Shown here one piece after another: positions 27,355 through 38,588 of a stretch of 64,000 nt of DNA. The stretch is from Stigmatella aurantiaca (GTDB lineage Bacteria > Myxococcota > Myxococcia > Myxococcales > Myxococcaceae): contig NZ_FOAP01000002.1 of the NCBI RefSeq assembly GCF_900109545.1, forward strand, positions 496,001 to 560,000, in the 5' to 3' direction. Under the pieces are notes generated by a model. That model made no database searches, had not been told where the DNA came from, and saw only the letters and a list, made by a program, of their open reading frames with translations. The translations under genes and the position numbers were made by a program. Within the stretch, counting starts at the first letter, position 1, and each line of letters starts with the position of its first letter.

Positions 27355-28173
27355 ATGTACCCTGTGCGCATGCCCAGGACGCCCGCACACCTATTTCTGG
27401 CCACCAGTTTACTGGCGGCATGTGCCAGCACTCCTCGACGAACAGCTTCCAAGGATTTGCGCCTCGACACCGAGACCGTTGGCCGCATGCGCCACGCCGC
27501 CTCTGTGGGCAAAGGCTTGAGGTCTGTGGGGCCCGTTGTCACTTCGGCGGTAACTCACCGCCTCTCTGATCTAGCCCCTGTTCTACTGACTTTGCTTGAG
27601 AGCGATAACACGCTGGGCGAGTTCGAGGAGCGCCTCGTGGATTGCGCCAGGAAGTCCGAGCGGCAAATCAACGATTCCCTCTTTGGCAACCGCGCCCCGA
27701 CGCGCGAAGAGTGTGGCGAGGAATTAGAGGTGGACGGCTGCGGTGCGCCAATCACCCGGGCCATGCTGCTAGGGCAGAAGAAACATGCCCTCGCCCTACA
27801 ATGCGCTCGCGAAGTGCTTGAACAACTCTGGCCTGCGTCTTTCAGCTTGGAGCAGCGCTACCGCTACTACCCCAACGCTCAGTTCGTCGAAACCGTCAGC
27901 CGCGAAGCGGAGGCGCGCCTCATTGCCCAAGGCTACACCCGCGAACTCTGGCGCACCATCAAGCCGGACATCGTTCTTCATGGTGATCATGACCCACGAC
28001 GGTCTGCGCTCACCCTGGACTTCAAGTTTCCCTGTCCCGATACCAACGAACCCCGTTGGACACGGTATGGCGAGAACAGTGCCTACGCAGGTTCGAATCA
28101 GGGCAGGGTTTACCGGGATGCCTTGGGGGGAGAAGCACTGATGATCTCTCCACGGACCGGAGTGACTCGATGA
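27355..28173 (+). CDS. Lipoprotein with C-terminal PD-(D/E)XK-like nuclease domain (putative Sit-like toxin)
   Basis: 272 residues; ATG preceded by GGAGTG. The signal peptide ends in lipobox LAAC with Cys23 followed by Ala, so it should be sorted to the outer membrane. Residues 24-165 are helical with four further cysteines (C98, C120, C129, C150). The C-terminal 90 residues show a restriction-endonuclease-fold pattern: a helix with acidic residues (REAEARL), Pro-Asp at 204-205, strand LTLDFKFPC with Asp222 and Lys224, and Gln249 in the following NQGRVY. This reads as PD...DxK...Q. The next gene overlaps by ATGA and is a DUF3396 immunity protein, a family known to neutralise VRR-NUC-type nuclease toxins. 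Base composition is lower in GC than the flanks. A nuclease on a lipoprotein makes sense as a toxin passed to neighbours; that role is inferred. Confidence 0.7.
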   Translation: MYPVRMPRTPAHLFLATSLLAACASTPRRTASKDLRLDTETVGRMRHAASVGKGLRSVGPVVTSAVTHRLSDLAPVLLTLLESDNTLGEFEERLVDCARKSERQINDSLFGNRAPTREECGEELEVDGCGAPITRAMLLGQKKHALALQCAREVLEQLWPASFSLEQRYRYYPNAQFVETVSREAEARLIAQGYTRELWRTIKPDIVLHGDHDPRRSALTLDFKFPCPDTNEPRWTRYGENSAYAGSNQGRVYRDALGGEALMISPRTGVTR

Positions 28174-29090
28174 GAGAGAAGATCCCCGTCATCAGGTTAC
28201 GGACAGACACCGGCAGGCTGGTGGCTCGCGACGGTGTCATCCTTTGCTTCTTCATGCGCCGCTCCCACCACGAGGTAGCCCCCGCAGTATGGCGGGCCTT
28301 ACAGGCCTATTTGCGTGCCATTCCCCCTCAATCATTGAACTGGTACGGCTCGGACGATGGAGACACTCTCCCTCTCGATGACAAAGGTTGGGAGCACATC
28401 CGCTGGCAAATCCTTGAGCGCTCCTGGGGAGCCGAGTGGCTTGTCGACTTGGAGGAGGACGACAGTGCAGTGGGCGGATACCACTTCGAATATGACGGCC
28501 GGAAGCTCGATGATCCGGGGTTCTCTCTCGACAAGAACTCCACCAGCGGAGTCACCTTCTCCTTTCCCACCGAGTACCTCTTGGAGCATGGTCCCGCCCA
28601 TCTGCGCTCCTTGGTTCTTGAACTCGCCCGCGAGCTACCCTTCAGCTTCGGTTACGCAAGCCTCGCATTCGTGGCTCCGCACGGCCTTTGGTACGCGGCT
28701 CGTAGGGATCTCATCGACCCATTGAGCCGCTACCTAGGCATGGATCTCTATCATCTGAATGATACGAGCCGTGTCATCGGCACCCGAGCTCGAGGAGCCT
28801 ATTGGCTCACCTTCCTAGGTCAGCCCTTACTCGGCCAGCTTGGCGGCATTGAGTCCATGCGCCACAAGCTCTCCTTCCCGGAAGTGTCCTTCCATTCCCT
28901 GGGAGGGGAGCGCTTGTTGCTCACCCTGGGTGAGTGGCCAGACGCCATTGACACCGCGCAGAAGATTTACCTTCCCCAATACCGGGCGTTGGCGCACCTG
29001 CTGGAACCTTTCCTCTACGAGGAGCGCACCGGCTGGATCTCCCTCGACAAGGACAACATGCGCCGCTGGCTAAGGCGCCTTTGTCAGTAA
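28170..29090 (+). CDS. DUF3396 (TsiV-type) immunity protein
   Basis: 306 residues. The ATG overlaps the toxin stop (ATGA), which sets the start over an in-frame upstream one. There is no signal peptide, so it acts in the cytoplasm. Family features: an early strand-rich part (GVILCFFMRR), PTEYLLEHGP, a helix followed by FGYASLAF, a block near RYLGMDLYHLND, the strongly conserved YWLTFLGQPLLGQLGG, and the ending LTLGEWPDAIDTAQ with QYRALAHLLEPF. DUF3396 proteins are described as immunity to VRR-NUC type VI effectors. GC is about 55% over bases 28741-28800, against about 72% in a sample line of the HAD gene. Coupled translation would ensure immunity whenever the toxin is made. Confidence 0.85.
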   Translation: MREKIPVIRLRTDTGRLVARDGVILCFFMRRSHHEVAPAVWRALQAYLRAIPPQSLNWYGSDDGDTLPLDDKGWEHIRWQILERSWGAEWLVDLEEDDSAVGGYHFEYDGRKLDDPGFSLDKNSTSGVTFSFPTEYLLEHGPAHLRSLVLELARELPFSFGYASLAFVAPHGLWYAARRDLIDPLSRYLGMDLYHLNDTSRVIGTRARGAYWLTFLGQPLLGQLGGIESMRHKLSFPEVSFHSLGGERLLLTLGEWPDAIDTAQKIYLPQYRALAHLLEPFLYEERTGWISLDKDNMRRWLRRLCQ

Positions 29091-29156
29091 GAATCCTTAA
29101 CAAAAACGTAACCGTTCAAGCCCCTCGCCTATCGACAAGGTAGAAGCCCGCATAGT

Positions 29157-29472
29157 CTACCCAGAGGAGTGACGGCGCCTACGGTTGTAGAATACCTCCA
29201 TGTATTCAAACAGCGCACTCGCCTCCTGACGCGTCTGGAAGCTGCGCGTGTGGACGAGTTCCATTTCCAAGCTGCTGAAGAAGCTCTCCACCACGGCGTT
29301 GTCCCAGCAGTTGGCCTCGCCGCTCATTGAGCAGGTGATGCCGCTCTCGGTCAGCCTCTCTCGGTAGTCCTCGCTGGCGTACTGGGCTGACTCCCCTGTC
29401 GGAGTGGTTCAGCGAAGGGGCTGCACGCCCTTCGAGAGCCATGTCGAGCGCAGACTGCCAGTGACACAGAAT
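29157..29472 (-). pseudogene. Decayed IS3-family transposase C-terminus
   Basis: Read on the minus strand, this remnant gives WQSALDMALEGRAAP, then the DDE-domain motif HSDRG. A frameshift near 29384-29390 then leads into QYASEDYRERLTESG, MSGEANCWDNAVVESFFSSL with the final catalytic Glu, and NRRRRHSSG before a stop at 29157-29159. The usual LGYxSP tail is missing and the frame closes upstream at 29473-29475, so only about 105 codons of an IS3/IS150-type OrfB survive. No terminal inverted repeats were found. The rest of the 29091-29530 interval (29091-29156 and 29476-29530) shows nothing I recognise. The remnant marks the edge of the lower-GC toxin/immunity segment. Confidence 0.85.
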
Positions 29473-29530
29473 TCACCAGCAGCGACTCCAGCGCCGCAAC
29501 CAGAGCAGCAGGCCGAGACCACGCTGACGC

Positions 29531-29887
29531 CTACGTGACGGCAGCAGCCAGCAACTGAACGATGTCGACCGGCTTGCGAAGGTAAGCGCGGGCAGCGAGG
29601 AGGTCGCGGCGGCTGTCGAGATGGGGATCCGCGCTCATGACCACCACCGGGATGTGGGCGAAGCGCGCGTCGGCCCGCTGCTCGGTGCGGAACTGGAAGC
29701 CGTCCTTCACGGGCATCATCAGGTCCAGCAGGATGACGTCGGGACAGGGCCGCATCGTCTCCAGCGCGGCGAGCCCGTGGGCTCCATTCTCCGCGCAGAC
29801 CACCGTGTGGCCCTCCTCCTCAAGCAACTCGCGGAGGGCATCCCGGATGTAGAAGTCGTCCTCCACGACGAGGATGTGCCGGTTCAT
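29531..29887 (-). CDS. Single-domain response regulator (receiver only)
   Basis: 118 residues from ATG at 29887, overlapping the upstream kinase stop as ATGA. A complete CheY-like receiver: ILVVEDD, acceptor Asp in VILLDLMMPVKDG, VVMSAD, and Lys in YLRKPVD. No output domain follows. It is translationally coupled to the large hybrid kinase and is the obvious phosphorelay or feedback partner of it. Confidence 0.93.
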   Translation of the reverse strand: MNRHILVVEDDFYIRDALRELLEEEGHTVVCAENGAHGLAALETMRPCPDVILLDLMMPVKDGFQFRTEQRADARFAHIPVVVMSADPHLDSRRDLLAARAYLRKPVDIVQLLAAAVT

Positions 29888-32800
29888 GCCAGGCCTCCGT
29901 GTGACGTGGCGGGGTCCTGCGCCTGGAAGCGCGAGGCATCGTGGGGCAGGAGGACCACGAAGCATGCCCCTCCCCCCGGGGGGTTCTCGACAGCGATCGT
30001 CCCGCCGTGAGCACTCACGATCTGCTTGGAGATGAAGAGGCCCAGCCCCAGTCCTCCGGTGTTGCGCGAGGCCATACCGCGGTCAAAGCGGTCGAAAATG
30101 GTCTCGCGCAGCGCATCCGGAACGCCGGGGCCCTGGTCGCGCACTTCGAGACGGACGAGGTCCCCTTCCTCGGAGAGGCGCACGGCCAGCAGCCCTCCCG
30201 GTGCGTACCTCACCGCATTGGAGACGAGGTTCGTCAGGACCTGCTCGAGCCGGCGCCCATCCCAGACCCCCAGGAGCCCCGGCGGGGCCTCCAGCCGCAC
30301 CTGGCACCCGGCAAGCGCGAGCTGCCCGGCAAAGCGCTCCAGCATATCGGATGCAAGCTGGGCGAGGTCGGCTTCCTTGAAGTCAAGGTCAAGGGTGCCC
30401 GTCCGGATGCGCGCCAAGTCGAGGAGATCGTCCACGAGGCTTGTCAGCCGGTCCACCTGGATCAACGACACCCGGAGCGCCTTCGCGAGCCGCTCCGGGC
30501 TCGGCGCGCGGCCCTCCTCGGGCTTCACGTTCCGCTCGGTCATCTGCAACTGCATGCGCAAGGAGGTGATGGGCGTCTTCAGCTCGTGCGACGCAATGGA
30601 GAGGAACTCGTCGCGCGCATCGAGGAGCGTCTTCAGCTCCTGCTCCACCCGCTTGAGCCGAGTGATATCCGTGAAGGTGAGAAGGGTCTGCGCTGGATGC
30701 GAGCCAACGCCCGGCACGAAGCCGGAGTCGGCCACGAGGTGGAAGCGGCCTGCGGGCGAGTGACAGAGGGCCTCCAGGTCACGGACCTGGGAATTGAGCA
30801 TGCGGGTCAGGCCGAGCGGGCCCTCGTCCTCGCCCGTGATGCGAAATGACCGGCCGTTTTCCGCGGCGTCGAGGTCCATGGGAAAGCCACCGTCCGCGAG
30901 CTGCTGGGCGGCATGGTTCACGAAGGTGAACCGGCCCGAGTCCGGGTCGACGAGCAGCGTGGGCACCGGAAGCCTGTCGAGCACCGCCTGGAGCCACTGC
31001 TGATGCTGCGTGAGAGCCACCGCGTGTGCCTCTTGCTCCGCCGCCCGCTGCCTCAGGGCCGCCATCGTGAGCTGCGCTTGCACACGGGCAAGAAGCTCCC
31101 TGGCCGCGAACGGCTTCGTCAGATAGTCATCGGCGCCCAGTTCGAGCCCACTCGCCGTGGCCTCCTCCCCCGCGCGTGCGGAGAGCAAGATGACCGGAAG
31201 CGTGCGCAGGGTGCTGTCCGCCCGGAGCTGCTGCACGAGTTCGATGCCATCCATCACCGGCATCATCACGTCCGAGAGCACGAGATCCGGCCGCGCCGCC
31301 CGAGCCGCCTGGAGCGCCTCTGCCCCGTTCGCCACGGCCGTCACCTGATAGCGGCTCTCCAGGAGGCGGCGGACATAGTCGCGCATATCGGCGTTGTCGT
31401 CGGCGAGCAGGATTCTCGGACGGGGGCCCGTGCTCACCGCGGCCCCCGGGGGCTGCGCCGGGACCGGCACGGGGGCCGCCGGAGAGGGCTCGGCCTGCCA
31501 GCGGAGCGTCTCCTCGACGAAGGCCTCGATGCGCACCGGGTTGGGGGGTGGACGCTGCGCGCTGTCCAGGATGGGCGCTCCCATCCAGTAGGCATTGCCC
31601 AGCGGGACACGGACCAGGAAGGTCGAGCCCTCGCCGACGGTGCTCCGCACCTCCACCGAGCCCCCATGAAGCTTCGCGAGATCCTGCACGAGCGCAAGGC
31701 CGATCCCGCTGCCCTCGTGGGTCCGCCCCTTCGCCTCATGCACCCGGTGGAAGCGCTGAAACACGCGTCCAAGCTCGCTGGCCGGAATTCCAATGCCCGT
31801 GTCCTGCACCGACAGCAGCGCGACCCCACCCTCCCGCTTCAGGGCGACCCGGATCTCACCGGCATGGGTGAACTTGAACGCGTTCGACACGAGGTTGAGG
31901 ACGATCTTCTCCCACATCTCGCGGTCGACGAGCACCGGCTCCCCGAGCGGCTCCACGTCCACCACGAAGCGCATCCCCGCGCGCTCCACGGCGGAACGGA
32001 ACGCGCTCGCGACGTCGCGGGTAAGCGCCGACAGGTCGGTGGGCTCGACCGAGGCCTGGGCCCGGCCGGCCTCGATGCGGGAGAAGTCGAGCAGCGCATT
32101 CACCAACTTGAGCAGCCGCAGCGCGTTGCGGTGCACGACCTCCAGCTCGCCGAGCGCCGCCTCGGACAGGGCGCCGTGGCGCCCGGACAGGAGTTCCTCC
32201 ACGGGCCCCAGCATGAGCGTGAGCGGGGTGCGGAATTCGTGGCTTACGTTGCTGAAGAACGCCGTCTTGGCCTGGTCGAGATCCGCGAGGGCCTCGGCCC
32301 TGCGCCGCTCCGCCTCATAGGCACGCGCGTTCCCAAGCACCGCGTTGGCCGCCGCGCTCAGCATCTCCACGAAGGCGCGATAGGCATCATCGAGCGGAAG
32401 CCGCTGGCTCACTCCGATGACGAGGAACCCGAGCGGCGCGGCCACCCCGGCGACCCGGACCGGCAGCACGAACGACATCCCCAGCGGCTCGGGATACGGT
32501 CCCGCGGAGACGCGCCCGAACCGGGCCTCCACATCCGGGACCGGCTCCGCCCGCCCGCTGCCCATCGCCTGCCTGAGCGGCCAGCTTTTCTCCCTGGCGC
32601 CGGGCGTGAGCCGGATGACTTCCGGCGCAAGCGGTCCCCCCGCCTGGGTCCCACAGGTCCCCCGTAGCCGCGCCTCGGTCCCAGCGGGCTCCGTCACGTA
32701 GAGAAGCGCGAACGGCAGGTCGAAGCCATACTCACCGAGGGTGGCCAGCAGCAGGTCGCACGCCTCATCGAATACCTGGGCCTGTCCTGCCCGGTCAGCG

Positions 32801-33264
32801 ATGTCCCTCAGCGCCCGCGTCCTGCGCTGGGCAATCATCGTTTGGGTCGTCTCGGTCACCGGGTGGAAGAGCCCCACCACCTTGCCGGACTCGTCGCGGA
32901 TCGGGCTCAGCGAGAAGGTGAAGAACGTCTCCTCCGGGTAACCGTTGCGCTCCAGGAACATCCGCTGGTTCTCGAGGTACGAGGTCTCACCCGCGAGTGC
33001 GCGCTCGAAGGGCTCGCCAATGGCCGGCCAGGCCGAGGCCCAGGTCACCTGGTAGCTCTCCCCCATGGCGCGGGGATGCACCGCGCCGCAGACCACGCGG
33101 TAGCCTTCGTTGTAGATCTGGTTGTGGCCGTCGCCCCAGATGATGTTGATGGGGAAATTCGACGCCAGGCAGAGGCTCACGGTCGTACGCAAGCTCTGCG
33201 GCCACGTCTCGATGGGTCCCAGGGGGGAACGCGACCAGTCGAGGGACTCGATGAGGGAGGCCAT
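29884..33264 (-). CDS. Large soluble hybrid histidine kinase with two HisKA/ATPase cores
   Basis: 1126 residues from ATG at 33264, which has GGAGG six bases upstream; an ATG 16 codons earlier lacks such a site. Domain order: PAS-like sensor (about 1-150), GAF (about 155-320), HisKA with SHEFRTPL, ATPase (DTGIGIP, GSGIGLAL), receiver (ILLADDN, LVLSDVMMPVMDG, LTKPF), second PAS-like domain (WLQAVLDRLPVPTLLVD), second HisKA (IASHELKTPI) and second ATPase (DQGPGVP, GGLGLGLF). No membrane segment is seen, so both sensors are cytoplasmic. Two full kinase cores around an internal receiver is unusual. The receiver gene directly downstream is its likely partner. Confidence 0.93.
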   Translation of the reverse strand: MASLIESLDWSRSPLGPIETWPQSLRTTVSLCLASNFPINIIWGDGHNQIYNEGYRVVCGAVHPRAMGESYQVTWASAWPAIGEPFERALAGETSYLENQRMFLERNGYPEETFFTFSLSPIRDESGKVVGLFHPVTETTQTMIAQRRTRALRDIADRAGQAQVFDEACDLLLATLGEYGFDLPFALLYVTEPAGTEARLRGTCGTQAGGPLAPEVIRLTPGAREKSWPLRQAMGSGRAEPVPDVEARFGRVSAGPYPEPLGMSFVLPVRVAGVAAPLGFLVIGVSQRLPLDDAYRAFVEMLSAAANAVLGNARAYEAERRRAEALADLDQAKTAFFSNVSHEFRTPLTLMLGPVEELLSGRHGALSEAALGELEVVHRNALRLLKLVNALLDFSRIEAGRAQASVEPTDLSALTRDVASAFRSAVERAGMRFVVDVEPLGEPVLVDREMWEKIVLNLVSNAFKFTHAGEIRVALKREGGVALLSVQDTGIGIPASELGRVFQRFHRVHEAKGRTHEGSGIGLALVQDLAKLHGGSVEVRSTVGEGSTFLVRVPLGNAYWMGAPILDSAQRPPPNPVRIEAFVEETLRWQAEPSPAAPVPVPAQPPGAAVSTGPRPRILLADDNADMRDYVRRLLESRYQVTAVANGAEALQAARAARPDLVLSDVMMPVMDGIELVQQLRADSTLRTLPVILLSARAGEEATASGLELGADDYLTKPFAARELLARVQAQLTMAALRQRAAEQEAHAVALTQHQQWLQAVLDRLPVPTLLVDPDSGRFTFVNHAAQQLADGGFPMDLDAAENGRSFRITGEDEGPLGLTRMLNSQVRDLEALCHSPAGRFHLVADSGFVPGVGSHPAQTLLTFTDITRLKRVEQELKTLLDARDEFLSIASHELKTPITSLRMQLQMTERNVKPEEGRAPSPERLAKALRVSLIQVDRLTSLVDDLLDLARIRTGTLDLDFKEADLAQLASDMLERFAGQLALAGCQVRLEAPPGLLGVWDGRRLEQVLTNLVSNAVRYAPGGLLAVRLSEEGDLVRLEVRDQGPGVPDALRETIFDRFDRGMASRNTGGLGLGLFISKQIVSAHGGTIAVENPPGGGACFVVLLPHDASRFQAQDPATSHGGLA

Positions 33265-33363
33265 TTCGCCTCCGCCGGCAAGCCACTCCAGCTTCCTCGG
33301 AAGCGTACTCATCGGGGAGGTATACGTACCCCCTGGTGCTGAAACAAGGTGGAGTGAACCACA

Positions 33364-34185
33364 TCAAGGGGTTGAACCGTCGTTCAACGGACGCTCCCCG
33401 CTGCTGATGCGCCTGCGTCCCCAGATGACGTCGGTGTGCCGGGAGCCCGGCTCCGGTGACAGGCCGAGTTTCTTCAGGTCATCGGAGTACTTTGCGCCTT
33501 TGACGACCACCCACCGGCGGGCCACGCGCTCTGCCTCCGCCAGCGTCTCCGGCGTGAGCGGCGCGTAGTCCGCGAAACGGCGCAGGACGTCAAAGCCGGG
33601 CTGCGCCTTCCGGGGCCGGGAGAACATCGGATCGAAGAACACGATGTCGAAGGAGCGCGAGGGAAGCGTGCGCAGGTACTCGCTCGCGTCCGCGTGCATC
33701 GCCTCGACCCGGCACGAGTCCGGGCCCAGCGCGTAGGTCTTCAGCCCTTCCGAGACGACGGCATACAGGGCCAGGCGCTTCTCCAGCCCCACCACCCTGC
33801 CCTGCGGCCCCACCGCCAGCGCCGCCACGATGGCGTCCTGGCCCAGGCCCAGGGTGCAGTCGAGCACCGCATCCCCGGGGCGCAGGTCCGCCATGCGCAC
33901 GAAGGTATCCGGCTCCCCTTCGGCCAGCCGCAGCCGCCGCAGGTGCGCCATTCCCCCGTGAAAAGCGTGGTGGCCCTCCGCGTCCCGGAGCGTCACCCCG
34001 TCCCGGCCGAAGACGAGGAGCGCCGCGGTCCGGGTGCCCAGCCAGTCCGCGACGCCCTCTCCGGGCTTGCGCGGAAAAAAAGGAACCGCCCATGCGCTCG
34101 CGGCCGCGCGGGCCTGAGCGATGAGCGGTGGGTCCGGATTGGCACTGGTGGTCACCGCGAGGGGCGCCGGAGCCTCGACATGCAC
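33364..34185 (-). CDS. SAM-dependent methyltransferase, RsmJ-like
   Basis: 273 residues from GTG at 34185 with AGGGGG upstream. The class I fold shows VLDCTLGLGQDAIVA (motif I), GLEKR after strand 2, and FFDPMFSRP as the motif IV equivalent. The DPMF tetrapeptide and the preceding GGMAHLRR region point to the RsmJ (16S rRNA m2G1516 methyltransferase) group. E. coli RsmJ acts on 16S rRNA; the target here is inferred only. It lies between the RND pump and the hybrid kinase, 99 bp from the kinase start. Confidence 0.78.
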   Translation of the reverse strand: MHVEAPAPLAVTTSANPDPPLIAQARAAASAWAVPFFPRKPGEGVADWLGTRTAALLVFGRDGVTLRDAEGHHAFHGGMAHLRRLRLAEGEPDTFVRMADLRPGDAVLDCTLGLGQDAIVAALAVGPQGRVVGLEKRLALYAVVSEGLKTYALGPDSCRVEAMHADASEYLRTLPSRSFDIVFFDPMFSRPRKAQPGFDVLRRFADYAPLTPETLAEAERVARRWVVVKGAKYSDDLKKLGLSPEPGSRHTDVIWGRRRISSGERPLNDGSTP

Positions 34186-34199
34186 GGCGCCCCCTTACC

Positions 34200-37346
<3,147 letters not shown>

Positions 37347-37421
37347 GGTGGTGGTGTCCTCAAGGTGCGATGCTGTGGCTGGGCCCCGCGCCCCTCCGCG
37401 CGGCGCCCGGTGTTGCTGTGA

Positions 37422-38588
37422 CTAGCGGCTTCCCCCCACCGCACCGCCGCTGGCCCCGGCGCTCAGCTCCTTGCCCATCCGGACGGCGGCGGCCGGCTTC
37501 ACCTTCACCTGCGCCCCATCCCGCAGGGACTGCAGCGAGGTGACCGCCACCTGCTCCCCTGCCTTCAGACCGCTCTCCACCACGTAGGCCATCTCGCCCA
37601 GGGTCCCGAGCTGGATGGGCCGCCGCTCCACCACCGTCTTGCCTTCCTTCTCCCGGACCACCAGCGCGAAGGGCTGGCCGCTCTGGCGCACCACCGCGAG
37701 CACCGGCAGCTGCAGCGCCTGGCGCGTAGAGTAGACGAGGCGCGCGCGCACCAGCTCGCTGGGACGCAGCCCCGAGGTGTTGCGGAACGCCGCCCGGACC
37801 TCCACGAGCTGCGTGCGGGGATCCGCCTGCGGCGCGATGAAGAAGACGCTGCTGGTGAGCAGCACCTTGCCGCGCGAGTCGAGGATCTCCAGCGGCGTGT
37901 CGGTCCTCAGCGAGCGGGCCCGCTCGGAGGGCACCGAGACGCTCACCTCGAGCACATCCGCCTGGGCCACGCTCGTCAGCACCGTCGAGAGGCCGACCGA
38001 GTCGCCCACGCGGACCACGATGTCGCCCACGGTCCCCGCGAAGGGGGCCCGCACCACGTGGAATTGCAGCTGCACCTCGCGCTGGGTCAGCTGGGCGCCG
38101 GCCGCGCGCGCGGCGGCCTCGGCGGCTTGCACCTGGGCCTGGACGCGCTCCAGCTCCTGGGCACTCGCCAGCCCCTCCTTGTGGAGGGCCTCGGTGCGGG
38201 TCATCGTGCGGCGCGCCAGCTCCAGGTCCACCTCGCGGGAGCTGCGCTGGGCGCGGGCGTTCTCGACCGCGGCCGTCTCGCCGCGCGCATCCACGTCGAT
38301 GAGCGGCGCGCCCGCCTCCACCTTCTGGCCCGGCTTCACGTGAATGGCGCGCACGTAGCCCGCCACCTGGGGCAACAGGGTGACGCTCTGACGCGACTGG
38401 AGCGTGCCGAGGTACTCGCCGGTGTCCCGCACCTCGCTGGGTGCCAGGTTCACGACCTCGATCTCACGCGGCGGGGGCGGCGCCTTCGCGGGAGGCTTGG
38501 CACATCCCACGGCCCCCGCGACGCACGCAACCCCGAACAGTCCAACCGCCCATACCCTCAGGGGGCGCATCTTCTTCACCAGTCGCAT
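37422..38588 (-). CDS. RND periplasmic adaptor (membrane fusion) lipoprotein
   Basis: 388 residues. ATG at 38588 has GGAGG seven bases upstream and overlaps the end of the outer-membrane gene by 13 bp. A hydrophobic signal ends in the lipobox AVGC (Cys29). The lipoyl halves (QVAGYVRAIHVKPGQKVEAG and VRAPFAGTVGDIVVRVGDSV) flank a helical hairpin of about 75 residues, followed by a beta-barrel and membrane-proximal domain. It links the inner-membrane pump to the outer-membrane channel. Confidence 0.94.
   Translation of the reverse strand: MRLVKKMRPLRVWAVGLFGVACVAGAVGCAKPPAKAPPPPREIEVVNLAPSEVRDTGEYLGTLQSRQSVTLLPQVAGYVRAIHVKPGQKVEAGAPLIDVDARGETAAVENARAQRSSREVDLELARRTMTRTEALHKEGLASAQELERVQAQVQAAEAAARAAGAQLTQREVQLQFHVVRAPFAGTVGDIVVRVGDSVGLSTVLTSVAQADVLEVSVSVPSERARSLRTDTPLEILDSRGKVLLTSSVFFIAPQADPRTQLVEVRAAFRNTSGLRPSELVRARLVYSTRQALQLPVLAVVRQSGQPFALVVREKEGKTVVERRPIQLGTLGEMAYVVESGLKAGEQVAVTSLQSLRDGAQVKVKPAAAVRMGKELSAGASGGAVGGSR

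Noticed and set aside
29091-29156. Possible terminal inverted repeat of the IS3 remnant
   Set aside because: No matching repeat or target-site duplication could be found around the remnant.
37381-37408. GC-rich imperfect hairpin between the adaptor and RND pump genes
   Set aside because: A mismatch interrupts the stem and the two genes must be coexpressed; not reported as a terminator.
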